Source: Mimachlamys varia
Lineage: Eukaryota; Mollusca; Bivalvia; Pectinida; Pectinidae
Assembly: GCA_947623455.1 (NCBI GenBank)
Contig: OX392527.1
Location: 3,406,001 to 3,470,000 of the forward strand
DNA length: 64,000 bases
Reading direction: 5' to 3'
Part shown: positions 39,795-53,600 of the stretch, in pieces
Position numbering within the stretch: the stretch's first letter is position 1
Layout of the letters: each line of letters begins with the position of its first letter
Made by a program: the position numbers and the translations under genes
The notes under the pieces: model-generated
Told to the model about the DNA's origin: nothing
Databases searched by the model: none
What the model saw: the letters and a program-made list of their open reading frames with translations, nothing else

Positions 39795-42700
39795 TAGTAG
39801 TAAGAGGAAGGTGGAGTCGGTTTACCTGTTTAGAACTGACAATACAGTAGTAAGAGGAAGGTGGTGTCGGTTTACCTGTCCATGAACTGACAATACAGTA
39901 GTAAGAGGAAGGTGTTGTTGGTTTACCTGTCTAGAACTGACAATACAGTAGTAAGATGAAGGTGGTGTCGGTTTACCTGTCTAGAACTGACAATACAATA
40001 GTAAGAGGAAGATGATGTCGGTATACCTGTCTAGAACTGACAATACAGTAGTAAGAGGAAGGTGGTGTCGGTTTACCTGTCTAGAACTGACAATACAGTA
40101 GTAAGAGGAAGGTGATGTCGGTTTACCTGTCTAGAACTGACACTACAGTAGTAAGAGGAAGGTGGTGTCGGTTTACCTGTCTAGAACTGACAATACAGTA
40201 GTAAGAGGAAGGTGGAGTCGGTTTACCTGTCTAGAACTGACAATACAGTAGTAAGAGGAAGGTGATGTCGGTTTACCTGTCTAGAACTGACAATACAGTA
40301 GTAAGAGGAAGGTGGTGTCGGTTTACCTGTCTAGAACTGACACTACAGTAGTAAGAGGAAGGTGGTGTCGGTTTACCTGTCTAGAACTGACAATACAGTA
40401 GTAAGAGGAAGGTGGAGTCGGTTTACCTGTCTAGAACTGACAATACAGTAGTAAGAGGAAGGTGATGTCGGTTTACCTGTCTAGAACTGACAATACAGTA
40501 GTAAGAGGAAGGTCATGTCGGTTTACATGTCAAGAACTGACAATACAGTGGTAAAAGAAGGGGGTGTCGGTTTACCTGTCCATGAACTGACAATACAGTA
40601 GTAAGAGGAAGGTGATGTTGGTTTACCTGTCTAGAACTGACAATACAGTAGTAAGATGAAGGTGGTGTCGGTTTAACTGTCCATGAACTGACAATACAGT
40701 AGTAAGAGGAAGGTGTTGTCGATTTACCTGTCCATGAACTGACAATACAGTAGTAAGAGGAAGGTGTTGTCGGTTTACCTGTCCATGAACTGACAATACA
40801 GTAGTAAGAGGAAGGTGTTGTCGGTTTACATGTCATGAACTGACAATACAGTAGTAAGAGGAAGGTGGTGTCGGTTTACCTGTCCATGAACTGACAATAC
40901 AGTAGTAAGAGGAAGGTGTTGTCGGTTTACCTGTCTAGAACTGACAATACAGTAGTAAGATGAAGGTGGTGTCGATTTACCTGTCTATGAACTGACAATA
41001 CAGTAGTAAGAGGAAGGTGATGTCGGTTTACCTGTCTAGAACTGACAATACAGTAGTAAGAGGAAGGTGATGTCGGTTTACCTGTCTAGAACTGACAATA
41101 CAGTAGTAAGAGGAAGGTGGTGTCGGTTTACCTGTCCATGAACTGACAATACAGAAGAAAGAGGAAGGTCATGTCACTTTACCTGTCCATGAACTGACAA
41201 TACAGTAGTAAGAGGAAGGTGATGTCGGTTTACCTGTCTAGAACTGACAATACAGAAGTAAGAGGAAGATGATGTCGGTTTACCTGTCCATGAACTGACA
41301 ATACAGTAGTAAGATGAAGGTGATGTCGGTTTACCTGTCTATGAACTGACAATTCAGTAGAAAGAGGAAGGTGATGTCGGTTTACATGTCTAGAACTGAC
41401 AATACAGTAGTAAGAGGAAGGTGATGTCGGTTTACCTGTCTAGAACTGACAATAGAGTAGTAAGAGGAAGGTGGTGTCGGTTTACCTGTTTAGAACTGAC
41501 AATACAGTAGTAAGGGGAAGGTGATGTCGGTTTACCTGTCCATGAACTGACAATACAGTAGTAAGAGGAAGGTGATGTCGGTTTACCTGTCAAGAACTGA
41601 CAATAGAGTAGTAAGAGGAAGGTGATGTCGGTTAACCTGTCTAGAACTGACAATACAGTAGTAAGAGGAAGGTGATGTCGGTTTACCTGTCCATGAACTG
41701 ACAATACAGTAGTATGAGGAAGGTGATGTCGGTTTACCTGTCCATGAACTGACAATACAGTAGTAAGAGGAAAGTGATGTCGGTTTACATGTCAAGAACT
41801 GACAATACAGTAGTAAGAGGAAGGTGGTGTCGGTTTACCTGTCTAGAACTGACACTACAGTAGTAAGAGGAAGGTGGTGTCGGTTTACCTGTCTAGAACT
41901 GACAATACAGTAGTAAGAGGAAGGTGGAGTCGGTTTACCTGTCTAGAACTGACAATACAGTAGTAAGAGGAAGGTGATGTCGGTTTACCTGTCTAGAACT
42001 GACAATACAGTAGTAAGAGGAAGGTCATGTCGGTTTACATGTCAAGAACTGACAATACAGTGGTAAAAGAAGGGGGTGTCGGTTTACCTGTCCATGAACT
42101 GACAATACAGTAGTAAGAGGAAGGTGATGTTGGTTTACCTGTCTAGAACTGACAATACAGTAGTAAGATGAAGGTGGTGTCGGTTTAACTGTCCATGAAC
42201 TGACAATACAGTAGTAAGAGGAAGGTGTTGTCGATTTACCTGTCCATGAACTGACAATACAGTAGTAAGAGGAAGGTGTTGTCGGTTTACCTGTCCATGA
42301 ACTGACAATACAGTAGTAAGAGGAAGGTGTTGTCGGTTTACATGTCATGAACTGACAATACAGTAGTAAGAGGAAGGTGGTGTCGGTTTACCTGTCCATG
42401 AACTGACAATACAGTAGTAAGAGGAAGGTGTTGTCGGTTTACCTGTCTAGAACTGACAATACAGTAGTAAGATGAAGGTGGTGTCGATTTACCTGTCTAT
42501 GAACTGACAATACAGTAGTAAGAGGAAGGTGATGTCGGTTTACCTGTCTAGAACTGACAATACAGTAGTAAGAGGAAGGTGATGTCGGTTTACCTGTCTA
42601 GAACTGACAATACAGTAGTAAGAGGAAGGTGGTGTCGGTTTACCTGTCCATGAACTGACAATACAGAAGAAAGAGGAAGGTCATGTCACTTTACCTGTCC

Positions 42701-44508
42701 ATGAACTGACAATACAGTAGTAAGAGGAAGGTGATGTCGGTGTACCTGTCTAGAACTGACAATACAGAAGTAAGAGGAAGATGATGTCGGTTTACCTGTC
42801 CATGAACTGACAATACAGTAGTAAGATGAAGGTGATGTCGGTTTACCTGTCTATGAACTGACAATTCAGTAGAAAGAGGAAGGTGATGTCGGTTTACATG
42901 TCTAGAACTGACAATACAGTAGTAAGAGGAAGGTGATGTCGGTTTACCTGTCTAGAACTGACAATAGAGTAGTAAGAGGAAGGTGGTGTCGGTTTACCTG
43001 TTTAGAACTGACAATACAGTAGTAAGGGGAAGGTGATGTCGGTTTACCTGTCCATGAACTGACAATACAGTAGTAAGAGGAAGGTGATGTCGGTTTACCT
43101 GTCAAGAACTGACAATAGAGTAGTAAGAGGAAGGTGATGTCGGTTAACCTGTCTAGAACTGACAATACAGTAGTAAGAGGAAGGTGATGTCGGTTTACCT
43201 GTCCATGAACTGACAATACAGTAGTATGAGGAAGGTGATGTCGGTTTACCTGTCCATGAACTGACAATACAGTAGTAAGAGGAAAGTGATGTCGGTTTAC
43301 ATGTCAAGAACTGACAATACAGTAGTAAGAGGAAGGTGGTGTCGGTTTACCTGTCTAGAACTGACAATACAGTAGTAAGAGGAAGGTGATGTCGGTTTAC
43401 CTGTCTAGAACTGACAATGCAGTAGTAAGAGGAAGGTGGTGTCGGTTTACCTGTCCATGAACTGACAATACAGTAGTAAGAGGAAGGTGGTGTCGGTTTA
43501 CCTGTCTAGAACTGACAATACAGTTGAAAGAGGAAGGTGATGTCGGTGTACCTGTCTAGAACTGACAATACAGTAGTAAGAGGAAGGTGATGTCGGTTTA
43601 CCTGTCCATGAACTGACAATACAGTAGTAAGAGGAAGGTGATGTCGGTTTACCTGTCCATGAACTAACAATACAGTAGTAAGAGGAAGGTCATATCGGTT
43701 TACCTGTCTAGAACTGACAATACAGTAGAAAGAGGAAGGTCATGTCGGTTTACCTGTCCATGAACTGACAATTCAGTTGTAAGAGGAAGGTGGTGTCGGT
43801 TTACCTGTCTAAAACTGACAATACAGTGGTAAGAGGAAGGTGGTGTCGGTTTACCTGTCTAGAACTGACAATACAGTAGTAAGAGGAAGGTGATGTCGGT
43901 ATACCTGTCTAGAACTGACAATACAGTAGTAAGAGGAAGGTGGTGTCGGTTTACCTGTCCATGAACTGACAATACAGTAGTAAGAGGAAGGTGATGTCGG
44001 TTTACCTGTCTAGAACTGACAATACAGTAGTAAGAGGAAGGTGATGTCGGTTTACCTGTCTAGAACTGACAATACAGTAGTAAGAGGAAGGTGATGTCGG
44101 TTAACCTGTCCATGAACTGACAATACAGTAGTAAGAGGAAGGTGATGTCGGTTTACCTGTCTAGAACTGACAATACAGTAGTAAGAGGAAGGTGATGTCG
44201 GTTTACCTGTCTAGAACTGACAATACAGTAGAAAGAGGAAGGTGATGTCGGTTTACCTGTCTAGAACTGACAATACAGTAGTAAGAGGAAGGTGGTGTCG
44301 GTTTACCTGTTCATGAACTGACAATACAGTAGTAAGAGGAAGTAGTTGTCAGTTTACCTGTCCATGAACTGACAATACAGAAGTAAGAGGAAGGTGATGT
44401 CGGTTTACCTGTCAAGAACTGACAATACAGTAGTAAGAGGAAGGTGATGTCGGTTTACTTGTCTAGAACTGACAATACAGTAGTAAGAGGAAGGTGATGT
44501 CGGTTTAC
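39795..44508 (-). repeat. 56-bp minisatellite seeded at the gene A exon 6 donor (about 84 copies)
   Basis: Minus-strand units read CATGGACAG or CTAGACAG, then GTAAACCGACATCACC, then CTTCCTCTTACTACTG. The true exon 6 junction is TGGACAG|GTAAACC, so each unit carries a copy of the donor and its last exon bases. A 1,512-bp block (27 units) starting near 40,500 is repeated almost perfectly from about 42,010. Confidence 0.96.
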
Positions 44509-44634
44509 CTGTCCATTCTGCTGTACACATACAGAAGTGGTGGTTATGGGGTATGTTGGTACAGGTGCCACCATGGCGACAGGGGTTGGTCCCACAGGTG
44601 TCATCTCTGACGTCACAACGGACACCGGTCCAGC
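44509..44634 (-). CDS. Gene A exon 6 (EGF repeat)
   Basis: Acceptor TTTTTGACATTAAG and donor TGGACAG|GTAAAC; 126 nt, phase 1 both sides. It encodes the end of DSL (WTGVRCDV) and an EGF repeat with six Cys (CGTNPCRHGGTC, FCMCTAEWTG). Confidence 0.88.
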
Positions 44635-47600
44635 CTTAATGTCAAAAACAGAGTATCAGAGAATCATTAATGAGATCTTAAAAAAGTGATGTCTATGTGG
44701 CATTAAATCGGCCCTGTCGTGAAACATGGAATACATTACGGCTAAATCTTACCGGTACGACATGTCCTCTGTCCTGTGATGTCATTTCATTTTCAAAATA
44801 TTTTATTATTGATAAATTAAACAAATTAACAAGAAAAACAAAAGAATTAGTAAACATATGTATCAATAAATGGATTAGACAAAAGGCTAAGCCTATATTA
44901 GTCTTTTCCAAAAACTGTGATGTCATAGCTATAGAAACATATAGAATACATTATGGCGATATCTTACCGGTACGACATGTCCTCTGTCCTGTGATGTCAC
45001 AGCTATAGAAACATATATAATACATTATGGCTATATCTTACCGTTACGACATGTCCTCTCTCCTGTGATGTCACAGCTATAGAAACATATACAATACATT
45101 ATGGCTATATCTTACCGGTACGACATGTCCTCTGTCCTGTGATGTCACAGCTATAGAAACATATATAATACATTATGGCTATATCTTACCGGTACGACAT
45201 GTCCTCTGGTCTGTGATGTCACAGCTATAGAAACATATATAATACATTATGGCTATATCTTACCGGTACGACATGTCCTCTGTCCTGTGATGTCACAGCT
45301 ATAGAAACATATATAATACATTATGGCTATATCTTACCGGTATGGCATGGTCTCTGTCCTGTGATGTCACAGCTATAGAAACATGTATAGTACATTATAG
45401 CTATATCTTACCGGTACGACATGTCCTCTGGTCCGTGATGTCACAGCTATAGAAACATATATAATACATTATAGCTATATCTTACCGGTACGACATGTCC
45501 TCTGGTCTGTGATGTCACAGCTATAGAAACATATATAATACATTATGGCTATATCTTACCGGTATGGCATGTCCTCTGTCCTGTGATGTCACAGCTAGAG
45601 AAACATATATAATACATTATGACTATATCTTACCGGTACGACATTGCCTCTGGTCTGTGATGTCACAGCTATAGAAACATATATAATACATTATGGCTAT
45701 ATCTTACCGGTATGGCATGTCCTCTGTCCTGTGATGTCACAGCTATAGAAACATATATAATACATTATAGCTATATCTTACCGGTACGACATGTCCTCTG
45801 GTCTGTGATGTCACAGCTATAGAAACATATATAATACATTATGGCGATATCTTACCGGTACGACATGTCCTCTGTCCTGTGATGTCACAGCTTTAGAAAC
45901 ATATATAATACATTATGGCTATATCTTACCGGTACGACATGGCCTCTGGTCTGTGATGTCACAGCTATAGAAACATATAGAATACATTATGGCTATATTC
46001 ACCGGTACGACATGTCCTCTGTCATGTGATGTCACAGCTATAGAAACATATATAATACATTATGGCTATATCTTACCGGTATGGCATGTCCTCTGGTCTG
46101 TGATGTCACAGCTATAGAAACATATATAATACATGATGACTATATCTTACCGGTATGACATTTCTTCTCTCCTGTTATGTCACAGCTATACATTGGGTAT
46201 TTGGGTCGACAATACGTTGAACAGTCGCCGAAGTAATACTCGTCACAGACGAGTTTGTATGCTATGCTGATGCTGTAAATAATTATTAACATTAATCAAT
46301 TAAGGGTAATAAAAGATAGACTTTCACTAACATTAACTTAAGATTCGGCAGTTTAACAAATGCTACAAGCACTTATATATTAATATTGTTTTAATGACAA
46401 AGTTATCTGAGTGTAGAAATAATTTGATGTTCACGTCGCACCATCGTCGGAAACCCACGGTACACTTCTCTGACGTATGCAAACGTCAAAGGAGTGTACC
46501 GTGGGTTTCCGACGATGACGACGCACAGGTTGAAATTAAGGCCAAATCCTCGTAAACGACAACGAACATATAAAACATTATCAGGCCTTGACCGACTATC
46601 AAAGCAGACCTAAGCTTTAATATGATTTTACCATGGCAACATAATAAATTTATTTAAATTTCTGTATCACGGCGGCAAATAACGACAGAACCTGCTGGAC
46701 GACAGTTCCGTTATTTAATGAGTACCGTCCACGAGTCTGGACAACAATAACACATTTTATGAGTACCGTCTCCGTTGCGGGACGACAGTTACATATCTTA
46801 TGAGTACCGCTCCGTTGTGGGACAACATAAACATATTTTATGAGTACCGTCTCCGTTGCAGGACAACATAAACATATTTTATGAGTACCGTCTCCGTTGC
46901 AGGACAACAGTAACATATTTTATGAGTACCATCTCCGTTGCGGGACACCAATAACATATTTTATGAGTACCGCTCCGTTGTGGTACAACATAAACATATT
47001 TTTTGAGTAACGTCTCCGTTGCGGGACACCAATAACATATTTTATGAGTACCATCTCCGTTGCGGGACAACATAAACATATTTTATGAGTAACGTCTCCG
47101 TTGCGGAACACCAATAACATATTTTATGAGTACCATCTCCGTTGCGGGACAACATAAACATATTTTATGAGTACCGCTCCGTTGTGGATCAACATAAACA
47201 TATTTTATGAGTACCATCTTCGTTGTGGGACAACATAAACATATTTTATGAGTACCGCTCCGTTGTGGGTCAACATAAACATATTTTATGAGTTTTATCT
47301 CCGTTGCGGGACAACAGTAACATATTTTATGAGTACCGTCTCCGTTGCGGGACAACAGTAACATATTTTATGAGTACCGTCCCCGTTGCGGGACAACAGT
47401 AACCTATTTTATGAGTACCGTCTCCGTTGCGGGCCAACAGTAACATATTTTATGAGTACCGTCTCCGTTGCGGGACAACAGTAACCTATTTTATGAGTAC
47501 CGTCTCCGTTGCGGGACACCAATAACATATTTTATGAGTACCGTCTCCGTTGCGGAACACCAATAATATATTTTATGAGTACCGTCTCCGTTGCGGGACA

Positions 47601-50600
47601 ACAGTAAAATATTTTATGAGTACCGTCTCCGTTGCGGGACAACAGTAACATATTTTATGAGTACCGTCCCCGTTGCGGGACAACAGTAACATATTTTATG
47701 AGTACCGTCCCCGTTGCGGGACAACAGTAACATATTTTATGATTACCATCTCCGTTGCGGGACACCAATAACATATTTTATGAGTACCGTCCCCGTTGCG
47801 GGACAACAGTAACATATTTTATGAGTACCGTCCCCGTTGCGGGCCAACAGTAACATATTTTATGAGTACCGTCTCCGTTGCGGGACAACAGTAACCTATT
47901 TTATGAGTACCGTCTCCGTTGCGGGACACCAATAACATATTTTATGAGTACCGTCTCCGTTGCGGAACACCAATAATATATTTTATGAGTACCGTCTCCG
48001 TTGCGGGACAACAGTAAAATATTTTATGAGTACCGTCTCCGTTGCGGGACAACAGTAACATATTTTATGAGTACCGTCCCCGTTGCGGGACAACAGTAAC
48101 ATATTTTATGAGTACCGTCCCCGTTGCGGGACAACAGTAACATATTTTATGATTACCATCTCCGTTGCGGGACACCAATAACATATTTTATGAGTACCGT
48201 CCCCGTTGCGGGACAACAGTAACATATTTTATGAGTACCGTCTCCGTTGCGGGACAACAGAAACATATTTTGTGAGTACCATCTACGTTGTAGGACACCA
48301 ATAACATATTTTATGAGTACCGTCCCCGTTGCGGGACAACAGTAACCTATTTTATGAGTACCGTCTCCGTTGTGGGACACCAATAACATATTTTATGAGT
48401 ACCGTCTCCGTTGCGGGACAACAGTAACATATTTTATAAGTACCGTCTCCGTTGCGGGACACCAATAATTTATTTTATGAGTACCGTCTCTGTTGCTGGA
48501 CAACAGTAACATATTTTATGAGTACCGTCTCCGTTGCGGGACAACGGTGCCATTATTTAATGATTACCGCATTGTAGATTGATTGGTGACATCTTTCATG
48601 AAATGCCAAAGGACGTTTCATTTGTTATGATACCGTGAACCATGACGACTCTAAAGGATCAACTGGTACACTTCATTAGGACGGTATAATACAGTGACGG
48701 TAATACAAACCAATCTCAATATATACGTTTGATGATAACTTCTTTATTATTTATATGTTTTATAATTGAATATGTTACGATTTGGACGATACCACACAGC
48801 TCGTACATTCTATGACTTTTTTTCTTAAATTTATGTCAAATTGCAAACTATATTATATGTCCCAAAGAGGACAGTTTTCACTGAAAACAATTATCTGGAT
48901 ACCAGGCAAGATATAACGGTACAACAAATGCCAGTACAAAAATGATGGTGCAATATATGACATTACAAAATATGACGGGATAAATATGACATTACAATAT
49001 ATGACGTTCAAGAATTGACGGAAGAATATATGACGGTAGAAGATATGACGGGACAAGGTACGACGGTACAAGATATAACGGTACAATATATGACGATATA
49101 ATATATGACGGTACCAGATATGACGGAACAAAATATGACGGTACAAGATATGAAATTATAACATATGACGGAACAAAGTATGACGGTACAATATATGACG
49201 ATACAATATATGACGGTACCAGATATGACGGAACAAAATATGACGGTACAAGATATGAAATTATAACATATGACGGAACAAGGTATGACGGGACAAGATA
49301 TGACCGGAGAAGGTATGACGGGACAAGATATGACGGGACAAGGTATGATGGGACAAGATATGACGGGACAAGATATGACGAGCAAGGGTATGACGGGACA
49401 AGGTATGACGGGACAGGGTATGACTGGACAAGATATGACGGGACAGGATATAAAGGGACAAGGTATGACGGAACAAGATATCTAGGGACAAAGTATGACG
49501 GGACAAGATATGACCGGACAAGGTATGACGGTACAAGGTATGACGGGACAACGTATGACGGGACAAGATATGACGGGACAAGATATGATGGGACAAGGTA
49601 TGACGGGACAAAATATGGCGGGACAAGGTATGACGGGACAAAATATGGCGGGACAAGGTATGACGGGACAAGGTATGACGGGACAAGATATGGCGGGACA
49701 AGGTATGACGGGACAAAATATGGCGGGACAAGGTATGACGGGGCAAAATATGGCGGGACAAGGTATGACGGGACAGGGTATGACGGGACAAGATATGACG
49801 GGACAAGGTATGACGCGACAAGGTATGGCGGAACAAGATATGGCGGGACAAGGTATGACGGGACAAAATATGGCGGGACAAGGTATGACGGGACAGAATA
49901 TGGCGGGATAAGGTATGACGGGACAAGGTATGACGGGACAAAATATGGCGGGACAAGGTATGACGGGACAAGGTATGACGGGACAAGGTATGACGGGACA
50001 AGATATGGCGGGACAAGGTATGACCGGACAAGGTATGACGGGACAAGATATGGCGGGACAAGGTATGACGGGACAAAATATTGCGGGACAAGGTATGACG
50101 GGACAAGGTATGACGGGACAAGGTATGACGCGACAAGGTATGACGGGACAAGGCATGACGAGACAAGATATGACGCGACAAGGTATGACGGAACAAGGTA
50201 TGACGGGACAAGGTATGACGGGACAGGGTATGACGGGACAGGGTATGACGGGACAAGGTATGACGGTACAAGATATGACAGGACAAGGTATGACGGGACA
50301 AGGTATGACGGGACAATATATGACGGGACAAGGTATGACGGGACAGGGTATGACGGAACAAGGTATAAAGGCACAAGGTATGACGGGACAGGGTATGACG
50401 GGACAAGATATGACGAGACAAGATATGACGGGACAAGGTATGACGGGACAAGGCATGACGAGACAAGATATGACGCGACAAGATATGGCGGGGCAAAATA
50501 TGGCGGGACAAGGTATGACGGGACAGGGTATGACGGGACAAGATATGACGGGACAAGGTATGACGCGACAAGTATGGCGGAACAAGATATGGCGGGACAA

Positions 50601-53600
50601 GGTATGACGGGACAAAATATGGCGGGACAAGGTATGACGGGACAGAATATGGCGGGATAAGGTATGACGGGACAAGGTATGACGGGACAAAATATGGCGG
50701 GACAAGGTATGACGGGACAGGGTATGACGGGACAAGGTATGACGGGATAGGATATGATTGGACAGGGAATGACGGGACAATGTATGACGGGACAAGGTTT
50801 GACGGCACACGACATGACGGGAAAAGATATGACGAGACAAAGTATGACGGGACAAGGTATGACGGGACAAGATATGACGGGACAAGGTTTGACGGCACAC
50901 GATATGACGGGACAACATATGACGGGACAAGGTATGACGGGACAAGGTATGACGGGACAAGGTATTACAGGACAAGGTATGACGCGACAAGATATGACGG
51001 GACAAGGTATGACGGTACAAGATATGACAGGACAAGGTATGACGGGACAAGGTATGACGGGACAAGATATGACGGGACAAGGTATGACGGGACAGGGTAT
51101 GACGGAACAAGGTATGAAGGCACAAGGTATGACGGGACAAGGCATGACGAGACAAGATATGACGCGACAAGATATGACGGGACAAGGTATGACGGGACAG
51201 GGTATGACGGGACAGGGTATGACGGGACAAGGTATGACGGTACAAGATATGACAGGACAATATATGACGGGACAGGGTATGACGGTACAATATATGACGG
51301 GACAAGGTATGACGGGACACGGTTAAACGGAACAAGGTTTGACAGGACAAGATGTGACGGGACAGGGTATGACGGGACAGGATATGACGGAACGAGGTTT
51401 GACGGTACAATATATCACGGGACAAGGTATGACGGGACAAGGTTTGACGAACAAGGTTTGACGGAACAAAGTTTGACGGGACAATATATGACGGGACAGG
51501 GTATGACGGGAAAAGATATGACGGGACAAGGTATGACGGGACAAGATATGACGGGACAAGGTATGACAGGACATGGTATGACAGGACAAGATATGACCGG
51601 ACAAGGTATGACGGGACAAGGTATAACGGGTCAAGGTATGACAGGACATGGTATGACAGGACAAGATATGACGGGACAAGGTATGACAGGACAAGGTATG
51701 ACGGGACAAGGTATGACGGGACAGGGTATGACGGGACAGGGTATGACGGAAGGTATGACGGGACAAGGTATGACGGGACAAGGTATGACGGGACAAGATA
51801 TGACGGGACAAGATATGACAGGACAAGGTTTGACGGCACACGATATGACGGCACAAGATATGACGGGACAAGATATGACCGGATAAGGTATGACGGGACA
51901 AGATATGACCGGACAAGGTATGACGGGACGAGGAATGACAGGACAAGGTATGGCGCGACAAGGTATGACAGGACAAGATATGACCGGACAAGGTATTACG
52001 GGACAAGGTATGACGGGACAAGGTATGACGGGACAAGGTATGACGGGACAAGGTATGACGGGACAAGGTATGACGGGTCAAGGTATGACAGGACAAGGTA
52101 TGACAGGACAAGGTATGACAGGACAAGATATGACGGGACAAGGTATGACAGGACAAGGTATGACGGGACAAGGTATGACGGGACAGGGTATGACGGGACA
52201 CGGTATGACGGGACATGGTATGACGGGACAGGGTACGACGGGACAAGGTATGATGGGATAGGGTATGACGGGACAGGGTATGACGGGACAGGATATGACG
52301 GGACAGGGTATGACGGGAAAAGGTATGACGGGACAGGGTATGACGGGACAATATATGACGGGACAGGGTATGACAATACAATATATGACGGGACAGGATA
52401 TGACGGTACAATACTAAAGTATATGACGGGACAAGGTATGACGGGACACGGTTTGACGGAACAAGGTTTGACAGGACAAGGTATGACAGGACAAGGTATG
52501 ACAGGACAAGATATGACGGGACAATGTTTGACGGGACAATGTTTGACGGGACAAGATATGATGGGACAAGGTATGATGGGATAGGGTATGACGGGACAAG
52601 GTATGATGGGATAGGGTATGACGGGACAGGGTATGACGGGACAGGATATGACGGGACAGAGTATGACGGGACAAGGTATGACGGGACAGGGTTTGACGTG
52701 GCAAGGTTTGACGGGACAAGGTTTGACAGAACAAGGTTTGACGGTACAATATATTACGGGACAAGGTATGACGGGACAAGTTTTTGACGGAACAAGGTTT
52801 GACGGAACAAGGTTTGACGGAACAAGGTTTGACGGGACAAGATATGACGAGACATGGTAGGACGGGACAGGGTATGACGGGACAAGGTATGACGGGACAG
52901 GGTATGACGGGACAAGGTATGACGGGATAGGATATGATTGGACAGGGAATGACGGGACAAGGTATGACGGGACAAGGTTTGACGGCACACGACATGACGG
53001 GACAAGATATGACGAGACAAAGTATGACGGGACAAGGTATGACGGGACAAGATATGACGGGACAAGGTTTGACGGCACACGATATGACGGGACAACATAT
53101 GACGGGACAAGGTATGACGGGACAAGGTATGACGGGACAAGGTATGACAGGACAAGGTATGACGCGACAAGATATGACGGGACAAGATATGACAGGACAA
53201 GGTTTGACGGCACACGATATGACGGGACAAGATATGACGGGACAAGGTATGACGGGACAAGGTATGACAGGACAAGGTTTGACGGCACACGATATGACGG
53301 GACAAGATATGACGGGACAAGATATGACCGGACAAGGTATGATGGGACAAGATATGACCGGACAAGGTATGATGGGACAAGGTATGACAGGACAAGCTAT
53401 GACGCGACAAGGTATGACGGGACAAGATATGACCGGACAAGGTATGACGGGACAAGGTATGATGGGACAAGGTATTACGGGATAAGGTATGACAGGACAA
53501 GGTATGACGGTACAAGGTATGACGGGACAAGGTATGACGGGACAAGGTATGACGGGACAAGATATGACGGGACAAGGTATGACGGTACAAGGTATGACGG

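Noticed and set aside
36241..39885. Very long open frames (up to 845 codons) of Phe/Tyr/Cys/Leu repeats resembling membrane proteins
   Set aside because: All three frames of the same strand are open because the 17-bp unit lacks stops. This is an array artefact with no independent start, splice or codon signal.
39795..44508. CRISPR-like regular repeats
   Set aside because: Units are contiguous near-identical copies with no unique spacers and no cas genes, and the genome is eukaryotic. The same applies to the other arrays.
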